Assembly: GCF_051014445.1 (NCBI RefSeq)
Contig: NC_135136.1
Span: forward strand, 19,052,001-19,116,000
Length of the DNA stretch: 64,000 bases
Reading direction: 5' to 3'
From: Colletes latitarsis
Taxonomy: Eukaryota > Arthropoda > Insecta > Hymenoptera > Colletidae
Position numbers and translations under genes: made by a program. Below the pieces are notes generated by a model, which searched no databases, had not been told where the DNA came from, and saw only the letters and a list, made by a program, of their open reading frames with translations. Shown here in pieces: positions 46,777-60,124 of this stretch (positions are counted from its first letter, which is position 1; every line of letters starts with the position of its first letter).

Positions 46777-47657
46777 GCTTCGACCTCGTAGTAATGTGGT
46801 ATCACACTGAAACAGTCAATAGAATCTAGTTCCGAATAGTATTTTAGAGGATAACGCAGGTTACGTCTGGGATAGTTCTGGTATTTGCTATCATCTGGCT
46901 CATACTTTCGCGTTTTTCGCATACATGTTGGCCAGATCCTGGGTTTGTTTATGGTTTGGATCCCGTAGTAATGAAGTTCCACACCGAAGCAGTCCATTAA
47001 ACCTGGTTGCGATTAATATTTTAGAGGATAACGCCGGTTATGTCTCGGTTAAGTCTGGGATTTGCCGTCATCTGGCTCGTATTTTCGCACTTTTCGCATA
47101 CTTGTTGGCCAGATACCGGCCTTTTTCTGGCTTGGACCACGTAGTAATGTGGTATCACACTGGGATAGTCAATTAAACCTGGTTCCGGTTAATATTTTAG
47201 AGGATAACGCTGGTTATGTCTGGTTTAGTTCTGGTATTTGAAATCATCTGGCCCATACTTTCGCAATTTTCGCGTACTTGTTGGCCAGATCTTGGGTTTT
47301 TTGTGGTTTGGATCCCGTAGTAATGAAGTTCCACACCGAAACAGTCAAATAAACCTGGTTGCGATTAAAATTTTAGAGGATAACGCCGGTTATGTCTCGT
47401 GTAGGTCTGGGATTTGCCGTCATCTGCCTCGTATTTTCGCATTTTTCGCATACTTCTTGGCCAGATGCTGGCCTTTTTCTGTCTTGGACCACGTAGTAAT
47501 GTGGTATCACACTGAAACAGTCAATTAAACCTGGTTGCGATTAATATTTTAGAGGATAACGCCGGTTATGTCTCGGGTAGGTCTGGGATTTGCCGTCATC
47601 TGGCTCGTATTTTCGCATTTTTCGCATACTTGTAGGCCAGATACTGGGCTTTTTCTG
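46777..47657 (+). repeat. C-type pentamer (881 bp), isolated copy with the more B-like states
   Basis: The five-monomer unit starts at GCTTCGACCTCG. It contains AATAGAATCTAG, TTGCTATCATC, CATACATGTTGG, TTTGTTTATGG (the source of the extra base), CAGTCCATTAAACC, AGATACCGGCC, CACTGGGATAGTC and TTGAAATCATCTGG. This copy keeps GAGGATAACGCC and CGCAATTTTCG where the tandem copies have GAGGAGAACGCC and CGCAATGTTCG. With its downstream flank, to about 48,658, it matches 52,763-54,645 at a 5,986-bp offset. Confidence 0.85.
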
Positions 47658-48610
47658 GTTTGGATCACGTAGTAATGTGGTACCACACTGAAACAATCAA
47701 TAAAAGCTGGTTCCGAATAGTATTTTAGAGGATAACGCAGGTAACGTCTGGGTTTGTTCTGGTATATGCAATCATCTGGCACATACTTTCGCGTTTTTCG
47801 CATACTTGTTGGCCAGATCCTGGGTGTTTTCTGGTTTGGTTCCCGTAGTAACGAGGTTCCTCACCGAAACAGTCAATTAAACGTGGTTGCGGTTAATATT
47901 TTAGACGATAACGCCGGTTATGTCTCGGTTAGGTCAGGGATTTGCCCTCATCTGTCTCGTGCTTTCGTAATTTTCGCGTACTTGTTGGCCAGATCTTGGG
48001 TTTTTTGTGGTTTGGATCCCGTCGTAATGTGGTTCCACACCGACGCAGTCAATTAAACCTGGTTGCAATGAATATTTTGGAGGATAACGCTGGTTATGTT
48101 AGGGTTAGTTCTGGTATTTGCAATCATCTGGCTCGTACTTTCGCATTTTTCGCATTCTTGTTGGCAAGATCCTGGGTTTTTTTTGGTTTGGATCACGTAG
48201 TAATATAGTACCACACTGAAACAGTCAATTAAACCTGGTTCCGATTAATATTTGAGAGGATAACGCCGGTTATGTCTGGGTTAGGTCTGGTATTTGCCCT
48301 CATCTGGCTCGTACTTTCGCATCTTTGGCATACTTGTTGGCCAGATCCTGGGTTTTTTCTGGTTTGGATCCCGTAGTAATGAAGTTCCACACCGAAACAG
48401 TCAATTAAACCTGGTTGCGATTAATATTTTAGAGGATAACGCAGGTTACGTCAGGGTTAGTTCTGGTATTTGCAACCATCTGCCTCATACTTCCGCGATT
48501 TCGTATACTTGTTTGCCAGATCCTGGCCTTTTTCTGGCTTGGACCACGTAGTAATGTGGTATCACACTTAAACAGTCAATTAAACCTGGTTGCGATTAAT
48601 ATTTTAGAGG

Positions 48611-49314
48611 ATAACCCCGGTTATGTCTCGGGTAGGTCTGGGATTTGCCGTCATCTGGATCGTATTTTCGCATTTTTCGCATACTTGTTGGCCAGATCCT
48701 GGGTTTTTCCTGGTTTGGATCCCGTAGTAATGTGGTTCCACACCGAAACAGTCAATTAAACCTGGTTGCGATTAATATTTTAGAGGATAACGCCGGTTAA
48801 GTCTGGGTTAGGTCTGGTATTTGCCCTCACCTGGCTCGTACTTTCGCATCTTTGGCATACTTGTTGGCAAGATCCTGGGCTTTTTTTGGTTTGGATCACG
48901 TGGTAATGCGGTACCACACCGAAACAGTCAAGTAAACCAGGTTGCGATTAATATTATAGAGGATAACCCCGGTTATGTCTCGGGTAGGTCTGGGATTTGC
49001 CGTCATCTGGATCGTATTTTCGCATTTTTCGCATACTTGTTGGCCAGATCCTGGGTTTTTCCTGGTTTGGATCCCGTAGTAATGTGGTTCCACACCGAAA
49101 CAGTCAATTAAACCTGGTTGCGATTAATATTTTAGAGGATAACGCCGGTTAAGTCTGGGTTAGGTCTGGTATTTGCCCTCACCTGGCTCGTACTTTCGCA
49201 TCTTTGGCATACTTGTTGGCAAGATCCTGGGCTTTTTTTGGTTTGGATCACGTGGTAATGCGGTACCACACCGAAACAGTCAAGTAAACCAGGTTGCGAT
49301 TAATATTTTAGAGG
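48611..49314 (+). repeat. Dimer tandem duplication (352 bp, twice) in domain C
   Basis: ATAACC at 48,611 and 48,963, and ATAACG at 49,315, are 352 bp apart. Both copies share CATCTGGATCG, TTTTTCCTGG, GGTTAAGTCTGG, CTCACCTGGCTCG, CATCTTTGGCATAC, CGTGGTAATGCGG and GTCAAGTAAACCAGG. Small differences such as ATTATAGAGG against ATTTTAGAGG mark the join region. Confidence 0.88.
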
Positions 49315-49416
49315 ATAACGCCGGTTGTGTCTCGGGTAGGTCTGGGATTTGCCGTCATCTAGCTCGTATTTTCGCATTTTTCGCATACTTGTTGGCCAGA
49401 TCCTGGCCTTTTTCTG

Positions 49417-49920
49417 GCTTCGACCTCGTAGTAATGTGGTATCACACTGAAACAGTCAATAGAATCTAGTTCCGAATAGTATTTTAGAGGATAACGCAGG
49501 TTACGTCTGGGATAGTTCTGGTATTTGCTATCATCTGGCTCATACTTTCGCGATTTTCGCATACATGTTGGCCAGATCCTGGGTTTGTTTATGGTTTGGA
49601 TCCCGTAGTAATGAAGTTCCACACCGAAGCAGTCCATTAAACCTGGTTGCGATTAATATTTTAGAGGAGAACGCCGGTTATGTCTCGGTTAAGTCTGGGA
49701 TTTGCCGTCATCTGGCTCGTATTTTCGCATTTTTCGCATACTTCTTGGCCAGATGCTGGCCTTTTTCTGTCTTGGACCACGTAGTAATATGGTATCACAC
49801 TGAAACAATCAATTAAACCTGGTTGCGATTAATATTTTAGAGGATAACGCCGGTTATGTCTCGGGTAGGTCTGGGATTTGCCGTCATCTGGCTCGTATTT
49901 TCGCATTTTTCGCATACTTG
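49417..49920 (+). repeat. C-type pentamer, shortened by two monomers
   Basis: It starts with the same GCTTCGACCTCG, AATAGAATCTAG and TTTGTTTATGG markers but passes directly to CATACTTCTTGGCC and CTGTCTTGG. Landmark spacing is 477 bp here and 829 bp in the copy at 46,777, a loss of exactly 352 bp. It has GAGGAGAACGCC like the tandem copies, plus a private CGCGATTTTCGC. The flank that follows matches the 47,630-48,260 region at 2,288 bp. Confidence 0.82.
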
Positions 49921-51000
49921 TAGGCCAGATACTGGGCTTTTTCTGGTTTGGATCAGGTAGTAATGTGGTACCACACTGAAACAATCAATAAAAGCTGGTT
50001 CCGAATAGTATTTTAGAGGATAACGCAGGTAACGTCTGGGTTTGTTCTGGTATATGCAATCATCTGGCACATACTTTCGCGTTTTTCGCATACTTGTTGG
50101 CCAGATCCTGGGTGTTTTCTGGTTTGGATCCCGTAGTAACGAGGTTCCTCACCGAAACAGTCAATTAAACGTGGTTGCGGTTAATATTTTAGACGATAAC
50201 GCCGGTTATGTCTCGGTTAGGTCAGGGATTTGCCCTCATCTGTCTCGTGCTTTCGTAATTTTCGCGTACTTGTTGGCCAGATCTTGGGTTTTTTGTGGTT
50301 TGGATCCCGTCGTAATGTGGTTCCACACCGATGCAGTCAATTAAACCTGGTTGCAATGAATATTTTGGAGGATAACGCTGGTTATGTTTGGGTTAGTTCT
50401 GGTATTTGCAATCATCTGGCTCGTACTTTCGCATTTTTCGCATTCTTGTTGGCAAGATCCTGGGTTTTTTTGGTTTGGATCACGTAGTAATATAGTACCA
50501 CACTGAAACAGTCAATTAAAACTGGTTCCGATTAATATTTGAGAGGATAACGCCGGTTATGTCTCGGTTAGGTCTGGGATTTGCCCTCATCTGGCTCATA
50601 CTTTCGCATTTTTCGCATACTTGTTGGCCAGATCCTGGGCTTTTTCTGGTTTGGATCCCGGAGTAATGAAGTTCCACACCGAAACAGTCAATTAAACCTG
50701 GTTGCAATTAATATTTTAGAGGATAACGCAGGTTATGTCTCGGTTAGGTCTGGGATTTGCCATCATCTGGCTCGTACTTTCGCATTTTTCGCATACTTGT
50801 TGGCCAGATACTGGGCTTTTTCTGGTTTGGATCGCGTAGTAATGTGGTATTACACTGAAACAGTCAATTAAACCCGGTTGCGATTAATATTTTAGAGGAT
50901 AACGCCGGTTGTGTCTCGGGTAGGTCTGGGATTTGCCGTCATCTAGCTCGTATTTTCGCATTTTTCGCATACTTGTTGGCCAGATCCTGGCCTTTTTCTG

Positions 51001-51881
51001 GCTTCGACCTCGTAGTAATGTGGTATCACACTGAAACAGTCAATAGAATCTAGTTCCGAATAGTATTTTAGAGGATAACGCAGGTTACGTCTGGGATAGT
51101 TCTGGTATTTGCTATCATCTGGCTCATACTTTCGCGTTTTTCGCATACATGTTGGCCAGATCCTGGGTTTGTTTATGGTTTGGATCCCGTAGTAATGAAG
51201 TTCCACACCGAAGCAGTCCATTAAACCTGGTTGCGATTAATATTTTAGAGGAGAACGCCGGTTATGTCTCGGTTAAGTCTGGGATTTGCCGTCATCTGGC
51301 TCGTATTTTCGCATTTTTCGCATACTTGTTGGCCAGATACCGGCCTTTTTCTGGCTTGGACCACGTAGTAATGTGGTATCACACTGGGATAGTCAATTAA
51401 ACCTGGTTCCGGTTAATATTTTAGAGGATAACGCTGGTTATGTCTGGTTTAGTTCTGGTATTTGAAATCATCTGGCCCATACTTTCGCAATGTTCGCGTA
51501 CTTGTTGGCCAGATCTTGGGTTTTTTGTGGTTTGGATCCCGTAGTAATGAAGTTCCACACCGAAACAGTCAAATAAACCTGGTTGCGATTAAAATTTTAG
51601 AGGATAACGCCGGTTATGTCTCGTGTAGGTCTGGGATTTGCCGTCATCTGCCTCGTATTTTCGCATTTTTCGCATACTTCTTGGCCAGATGCTGGCCTTT
51701 TTCTGTCTTGGACCACGTAGTAATGTGGTATCACACTGAAACAGTCAATTAAACCTGGTTGCGATTAATATTTTAGAGGATAACGCCGGTTATGTCTCGG
51801 GTAGGTCTGGGATTTGCCGTCATCTGGCTCGTATTTTCGCATTTTTCGCATACTTGTTGGCCAGATCCTGGCCTTTTTCTG
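51001..51881 (+). repeat. C-type pentamer, tandem copy 1 of 3 (881 bp)
   Basis: GCTTCGACCTCG starts at 51,001 and recurs at 51,882 and 52,763, exactly 881 bp each time. All three tandem copies share GAGGAGAACGCC and CGCAATGTTCG. The odd base comes from the TTTGTTTATGG stretch. By eye I see no difference between this copy and the next. Confidence 0.92.
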
Positions 51882-52762
51882 GCTTCGACCTCGTAGTAAT
51901 GTGGTATCACACTGAAACAGTCAATAGAATCTAGTTCCGAATAGTATTTTAGAGGATAACGCAGGTTACGTCTGGGATAGTTCTGGTATTTGCTATCATC
52001 TGGCTCATACTTTCGCGTTTTTCGCATACATGTTGGCCAGATCCTGGGTTTGTTTATGGTTTGGATCCCGTAGTAATGAAGTTCCACACCGAAGCAGTCC
52101 ATTAAACCTGGTTGCGATTAATATTTTAGAGGAGAACGCCGGTTATGTCTCGGTTAAGTCTGGGATTTGCCGTCATCTGGCTCGTATTTTCGCATTTTTC
52201 GCATACTTGTTGGCCAGATACCGGCCTTTTTCTGGCTTGGACCACGTAGTAATGTGGTATCACACTGGGATAGTCAATTAAACCTGGTTCCGGTTAATAT
52301 TTTAGAGGATAACGCTGGTTATGTCTGGTTTAGTTCTGGTATTTGAAATCATCTGGCCCATACTTTCGCAATGTTCGCGTACTTGTTGGCCAGATCTTGG
52401 GTTTTTTGTGGTTTGGATCCCGTAGTAATGAAGTTCCACACCGAAACAGTCAAATAAACCTGGTTGCGATTAAAATTTTAGAGGATAACGCCGGTTATGT
52501 CTCGTGTAGGTCTGGGATTTGCCGTCATCTGCCTCGTATTTTCGCATTTTTCGCATACTTCTTGGCCAGATGCTGGCCTTTTTCTGTCTTGGACCACGTA
52601 GTAATGTGGTATCACACTGAAACAGTCAATTAAACCTGGTTGCGATTAATATTTTAGAGGATAACGCCGGTTATGTCTCGGGTAGGTCTGGGATTTGCCG
52701 TCATCTGGCTCGTATTTTCGCATTTTTCGCATACTTGTTGGCCAGATCCTGGCCTTTTTCTG
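51882..52762 (+). repeat. C-type pentamer, tandem copy 2 of 3
   Basis: It has the same start, length and internal variants as the copy before. The join between copies lies in the TTTTTCGCATACTTGTTGG segment before CCAGATCCTGGCC. Near-identity makes this the most recent higher-order amplification seen in the window. Confidence 0.92.
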
Positions 52763-53643
52763 GCTTCGACCTCGTAGTAATGTGGTATCACACTGAAACA
52801 GTCAATAGAATCTAGTTCCGAATAGCATTTTAGAGGATAACGCAGGTTACGTCTGGGATAGTTCTGGTATTTGCTATCATCTGGCTCATACTTTCGCGTT
52901 TTTCGCATACATGTTGGCCAGATCCTGGGTTTGTTTATGGTTTGGATCCCGTAGTAATGAAGTTCCACACCGAAGCAGTCCATTAAACCTGGTTGCGATT
53001 AATATTTTAGAGGAGAACGCCGGTTATGTCTCGGTTAAGTCTGGGATTTGCCGTCATCTGGCTCGTATTTTCGCATTTTTCGCATACTTGTTGGCCAGAT
53101 ACCGGCCTTTTTCTGGCTTGGACCACGTAGTAATGTGGTATCACACTGGGATAGTCAATTAAACCTGGTTCCGGTTAATATTTTAGAGGATAACGCTGGT
53201 TATGTCTGGTTTAGTTCTGGTATTTGAAATCATCTGGCCCATACTTTCGCAATGTTCGCGTACTTGTTGGCCAGATCTTGGGTTTTTTGTGGTTTGGATC
53301 CCGTAGTAATGAAGTTCCACACCGAAACAGTCAAATAAACCTGGTTGCGATTAAAATTTTAGAGGATAACGCCGGTTATGTCTCGTGTAGGTCTGGGATT
53401 TGCCGTCATCTGCCTCGTATTTTCGCATTTTTCGCATACTTCTTGGCCAGATGCTGGCCTTTTTCTGTCTTGGACCACGTAGTAATGTGGTATCACACTG
53501 AAACAGTCAATTAAACCTGGTTGCGATTAATATTTTAGAGGATAACGCCGGTTATGTCTCGGGTAGGTCTGGGATTTGCCGTCATCTGGCTCGTATTTTC
53601 GCATTTTTCGCATACTTGTAGGCCAGATACTGGGCTTTTTCTG
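52763..53643 (+). repeat. C-type pentamer, tandem copy 3 of 3
   Basis: One clear difference from copies 1 and 2 is AATAGCATTTTAG near 52,824 where they have AATAGTATTTTAG. The end differs from the joins between copies: the last monomer runs into CATACTTGTAGGCCAGATACTGGG, as in the isolated copy near 47,630. It is therefore the original right-hand end of the unit. Confidence 0.9.
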
Positions 53644-56600
53644 GTTTGGATCACGTAGTAATGTGGTACCACACTGAAACAATCAATAAAAGCTGGTTCC
53701 GAATAGTATTTTAGAGGATAACGCAGGTAACGTCTGGGTTTGTTCTGGTATATGCAATCATCTGGCACATACTTTCGCGTTTTTCGCATACTTGTTGGCC
53801 AGATCCTGGGTGTTTTCTGGTTTGGATCCCGTAGTAACGAGGTTCCTCACCGAAACAGTCAATTAAACGTGGTTGCGGTTAATATTTTAGACGATAACGC
53901 CGGTTATGTCTCGGTTAGGTCAGGGATTTGCCCTCATCTGTCTCGTGCTTTCGTAATTTTCGCGTACTTGTTGGCCAGATCTTGGGTTTTTTGTGGTTTG
54001 GATCCCGTCGTAATGTGGTTCCACACCGATGCAGTCAATTAAACCTGGTTGCAATGAATATTTTGGAGGATAACGCTGGTTATGTTTGGGTTAGTTCTGG
54101 TATTTGCAATCATCTGGCTCGTACTTTCGCATTTTTCGCATTCTTGTTGGCAAGATCCTGGGTTTTTTTTGGTTTGGATCACGTAGTAATATAGTACCAC
54201 ACTGAAACACTCAATTAAACCTGGTTCCGATTAATATTTCAGAGGATAACGCCGGTTATGTCTGGGTTAGGTCTGGTATTTGCCCTCATCTGGCTCGTAC
54301 TTTCGCATCTTTGGCATACTTGTTGGCCAGATCCTGGGTTTTTTCTGGTTTGGATCCCGTAGTAATGAAGTTCCACACCGAAACAGTCAATTAAACCTGG
54401 TTGCGATTAATATTTTAGAGGATAACGCAGGTTACGTCAGGGTTAGTTCTGGTATTTGCAACCATCTGCCTCATACTACCGCGATTTCGTATACTTGTTT
54501 GCCAGATCCTGGCCTTTTTCTGGCTTGGACCACGTAGTAATGTGGTATCACACTGAAACAGTCAATTAAACCTGGTTGCGATTAATATTTTAGAGGATAA
54601 CCCCGGTTATGTCTCGGGTAGGTCTGGGATTTGCCGTCATCTGGCTCGTACTTTCGCATTTTTCGCATACTTGTTGGCCAGATCCTCGGTTTTTCCTGGT
54701 TTGGATCCCGTAGTAATGTGGTTCCACACCGAAACAGACAATTAAACCTGGTTGCGATTAATATTTTAGAGGATAACGCCGGTTATGTCTGGGCTAGGTC
54801 TGGAATTTACCCTCATCTGGCTCGTACTTTCGCATTTTTCGCATACTTGTAGGCCAGATACTGGGCTTTTTCTGGTTTGGATCACGTAGTAATGTGGTAC
54901 CACACTGAAACAGTCAATAAAAGCTGGTTCCGAATAGTATTTTAGAGGATAACGCAGGTAACGTCTGGGTTAGTTCTGGTATTTGCAATCATCTGGCTCA
55001 TACTTTCGCGTTTTTCGCATACTTGTTGGCCAGATCCTGGGTTTTTTCTGGTTTGGATCCCGTAGTAACGAGGTTCCTCACCGAAACAGTCAATTAAACG
55101 TGGTTGCGGTTAATATTTTAGAGGATAACGCCGGTTATGTCTCGGTTAGGTCTGGGATTTGCCCTCATCTGTCTCGTGCTTTCGTAATTTTCGCGTACTT
55201 GTTGGCCAGATCTTGGGTTTGTTGTGGTTTGGATCCCGTCGTAATGTGGTTCCACACCGATGCAGTCAATTAAACCTGGTTGTAATGAATGTTTTGGAGG
55301 ATAACGCTGGTTATGTTTGGGTTAGTTCTGGTATTTGCACTCATCTGGCTCGTACTTTCGCATTTTTCGCATACTTGTAGGCAGGATCCTGGGTTTTTTT
55401 TGGTTTGGATCACGTAGTAATGTGGTACCACACTGAAACAGTCAATTAAACCTGGTTCCGATTAATATTTTAGAGGATAACGCCGGTTAAGTCTGGGTTA
55501 GGTCTGGTATTTGCCCTCACCTGGCTCGTACTTTCGCATCTTTGGCATACTTGTTGGCAAGATCCTGGGCTTTTTTTGGTTTGGATCACGTGGTAATGCG
55601 GTACCACACCGAAACAGTCAAGAAACCTGGTTGCGATTAATATTTTAGAGGATAACGCCGGTTACGTCTCGGTTAGGTCTGGGATTTGCCCTCATCTGGC
55701 TCATACTTTCGCATTTCTCGCATACTTGTTGGCCAGATCCTGGGGTTTTTCTGGTTTGGATCACGTAGTCATGTGGTACCAAACTGAAGCAGTCAATAAA
55801 AGCTGGTTCCGATTAGTATTTTAGAGGATAACGCCGGTTACGTCCCGGTTAGGTCTGGGATTTGCCATCATCTGGCTCGTACTTTCGCATTTTTCGCATA
55901 CTTGTTGGCCAGATCCTGGGCTTTTTCTGGTTTGGATCCCGGAGTAATGAAGTTCCACACCGAAACAGTCAATTAAACCTGGTTGCAATTAATATTTTAG
56001 AGGATAACGCAGGTTATGTCTCGGGTAGTTCTGGGATTTGCCGTCATCTGGCTCGTATTTTCGAATTTTTCGCATACTTTTTGGCAAGATCCTGGGCTTT
56101 TTTTGGTTTGGATCACGTAGTAATGTGGTACCACACTGAAACAGTCAATTAAACCTGGTTGCGATTAATATTTTAGAGGATAACGCCGGTTATGTCTCGG
56201 TTAGGTCTGGGATTTGCCATCATCTGGCTCGTACTTTCGCATTTTTCGCATACTTGTTGGCCAGATACTGGGCTTTTTCTGGTTTGCATCACGTAGTAAT
56301 GCGGTACCACACTGAAACAGTCAATTATACCTGGTTCCGGTTAGTATTTTAGAGGATAACGCCGGTTATGTCTGGGTTAGGTCTGGTATTTGCCCTCATC
56401 TGGCTCGTACTTTCGCAACTTTGGCATACTTGTTGGCAAGATCCGGGGCTTTTTTTGGTTTGGATCACGTGGTAATGCGGTACCACACCGAAACAGTCAA
56501 GTAAACCATGTTGCGATTAATATTCTAGAGGATAACGCCGGTTATGTCTCGGTTAGGTCTGGGATTTGCCCTCATCTGGCTCATACTTTCGCATTTCTCG

Positions 56601-59600
56601 CATACTTGTTGGCCAGATCCTGGGTTTTTTTTTGGTTTGGATCACGTCGTAATGTGGTACCACACTGAAACAGTCAATAGAAGCTGGTTCCGAATAGTAT
56701 TTTAGAGGATGACGCTGGTTATGACTCGGGTAGTTCTGGGATTTGCTGTCATGTGGCTCGTATTTTCGCATTTTTCGCATACTTGTTGGCCAGATCCTGG
56801 GTTTTTTCTGGTTTGGATCCCGTGGTAATGAAGTTCCACACCGAAACAGTCAATTAAACCTGGTTGCGATTAATATTTTAGAGGATAACGCCGGTTATGT
56901 CTGGGTTAGGTCTGGTATTTGCCCTCATCTGTCTCGTACTTTCGCATCTTTGGCATACTTGTTGGCCAGATCCTGGCCTATTTCTGGTTTGGATCACGTA
57001 GTAATGCGGTACCACACTGAAACAGTTAATTAAACTTGGTTCCGGTTAGTATTTTAGAGGATAACGCCGGTTATGTCTGGGTTAGGTCTGGTATTTGCCA
57101 TCATCTGGCTCGTACTTTCGCATTTTTCGCAAACTTGTTGGCCAGATCCTGGCCTTTTTCTGGATTGGATCACGTAGTAATGCGGTACCACACTGAAGCA
57201 GTCAATTAAACCTGGTTTCGGTTAGTATTTTAGAGGATAACGCCGGTTATGTCTCGGTTAGGTCTGGGATTTGCCCTCATCTGGCTCATACTTTCGCATT
57301 TCTCGCATACTTGTTGGCCAGATCCTGGCCTTTTTCTGGTTTGGATCACGTAGTAATGTGGTACCACACTGAAACAGTCACTAAAAGCTGGTTCCTATTA
57401 GTATTTTAGAGGATAACGCTGGTTATGTCTGGGTTAGTTCTGGTATTTGCAATTATCTGGCTCATACTATCGCGTTTTTCGCATACTTCTTGGCCAGATC
57501 GAGGGTTTTTTCAGGTTTGGATCTCGTAGTAATATGGTACCACACAGAAACAGTCAATAGAAGCTGGTTCCGAATAGTATTTTAGAGGATGACGCTGGTT
57601 ATGTCTGGGTTAGTTCCGGTATTTGCAACCATCTGCCTCATACTTTCGCGATTTCGTATACTTGTTTGCCAGATCCTGGCCTTTTTCTGGCTTGGACCAC
57701 GTAGTAATGTGATATCACACTGAAACAGTCAATTAAACCTGGTTGCGATTAATATTTTAGAGGATAACGCCGGTTATGTCTCGGGTAGGTCTGGGATTTG
57801 CCGTCATCTGGCTCGTATTCTCGCATTTTTCGCATACTTGTTGGCCAGATCCTGGCCTTTTTCTGGCTTGGACCACGTTGTAATGTGGTACCACACTGAA
57901 GCCGTCAATAGAATCTGGTTCCGAAAGGTATTCCGGAGGATAACGCAGGTTACGTCTTGGTTAGTTCTGGTATTTGCAATCATCTGGCTCATACTTTCGC
58001 GTTTTCCGCATACTTGTTGGCCAGATCCTGGGTTTTTTCTGGTTTGGATCCCATAGTAATGAAGTTCCACACCGAAGCAGTCAATTAAACCTGGTTGCGA
58101 TTAATATTTTAGAGGGTAACGCAGGTTATGTCTTGGTTAGGTCAGGGATTTGCCCTCATCTGTCTCGTGCTTTCGTAATTTTCGCGTACTTGTTGGCCAG
58201 ATCTTGGGTTTTTTGTGGTTTGGATCCCGTCGTAATGTGGTTCCACACCGATGCAGTCAATTAAACCTGGTTGTAATGAATATTTTGGAGGATAACGCTG
58301 GTTATGTTTGGGTTAGTTCTGGTATTTGCAATCATGTGGCTCGTACTTTCGCATTTTTCGCATACTTGTAGGCAAGATCCTGGGTTTTTTTTGGTTTGGA
58401 TCACGTAGTAATGTGGTACCACACTGAAACAGCCAATTAAACCTGGTTCCGATTAATATTTTAGAGGATAACGCCGGTTAAGTCTGGGTTAGGTCTGGTA
58501 TTTGCCCTCACCTGGCTCGTACTTTCGCATCTTTGGCATACTTGTTGGCAAGATCCTGGGCTTTTTCTGGTTTGGATCACGTAGTAATGTGGATCCACAC
58601 TGAAACAGTCAATTAAACCTGGTTCCGATTAATATTTTAGAGGATAACGCCGGTTATGTCTGGGTTAGGTCTGGTATTTGCCCTCATCTGGCTCGTACTT
58701 TCGCATCTTAGGCATACTTGTTGGCCAGATCCTGGCCTTTTTCTGGTTTGGATCACGTAGTAATGCGGTACCACACTGAAACAGTCAATTATACCTGGTT
58801 CCGGTTAGTATTTTAGAGGATAACGCCGGTTATGTCTGGGTTAGGTCTGGTATTTGCCCTCATCTGGCTCGTACTTTCGCATTTTTCGCAAACTTGTTGG
58901 CCAGATCCTGGCCTTTTTCTGGATTGGATCACGTGGTAATGCGGTACCACACCGAAACAGTCAAGTAAACCAGGTTGCGATTAATATTTTAGAGGATAAC
59001 GCCGGTTATGTCTCGGTTAGGTCTGGGATTTGCCCTCATCTGGCTCATACTTTCGCATTTCTCGCATACTTGTTGGCCAGATCCTGGGCTTTTTCTGGTT
59101 TGGATCTCGTAGTAATGAAGTTCCACACCGAAACAGTCAATTAAACCTGGTTGCGAATAATATTTTAGAGGATAATGCAGGTTACATCTGGGTTAGTTCT
59201 GGTATTTGCAACCATCTGGCTCATACTTTCGCGATTTCGTATACTTGTCTGCCAGATCCTGGCATTTTTCTGGCTTGGACCACGTAGTAATGTGGTATAA
59301 CACTGAAACAGTCAAATAAACCTGGTTGCGATTAATATTTTAGAGGATAACGCCGGTTATGTCTCGGTTAGGTCAGGGATTTGCCCTCATCTGTCTCGTG
59401 CTTTCGTAATTTTCGCGTACTTGTTGGCCAGATCTTGGGTTTTTTGTGGTTTGGATCCCGTCGTAATATGGTTCCACACCGATGCAGTCAATTAAACCTG
59501 GTTGTAATGAATATTTTGGAGGTTAACGCTGGTTATGTTTGGGTTAGTTCTGGTATTTGTAATCATCTGGCTCGTACTTTCGCATTTTTCGCATACTTGT

Positions 59601-60124
59601 TGGCAAGATCCTGGGTTTTATTTGGTTTGGATCACGTAGTAATGTGGTACGACACTGAAACAGTCAATTAAACCTGGTTCCGATTAATATTTTAGAGGAT
59701 GACGCCGGTTATGTCTGGGTTAGGTCTGGTATTTGCCCTCATCTGGCTCGTACTTTCGCATTTTTCGCATACTCGTTGGCAAGATCCTGGGTTTTATTTG
59801 GTTTGGATCACGTAGTAATGTGGTACGACACTGAAACAGTCAATTAAACCTGGTTCCGATTAATATTTTAGAGGATAACGCCGGTTAAGTCTGGGTTAGG
59901 TCTGGTATTTGCCCTCACCTGGCTCGTACTTTCGCATCTTTGGCATACTTGTTGGCAAGATCCTGGGCTTTTTTTGATTTGGATCACGTGGTAATGCGGT
60001 ACCACACCGAAACAGTCAAGTAAACCTGGTTGCGATTAATATTTTAGAGGATTACGCCGGTTATGTCTCGGTTAGGTCTGGGATTTGCCCTCATCTGGCT
60101 CATACTTTCGCATTTCTCGCATAC

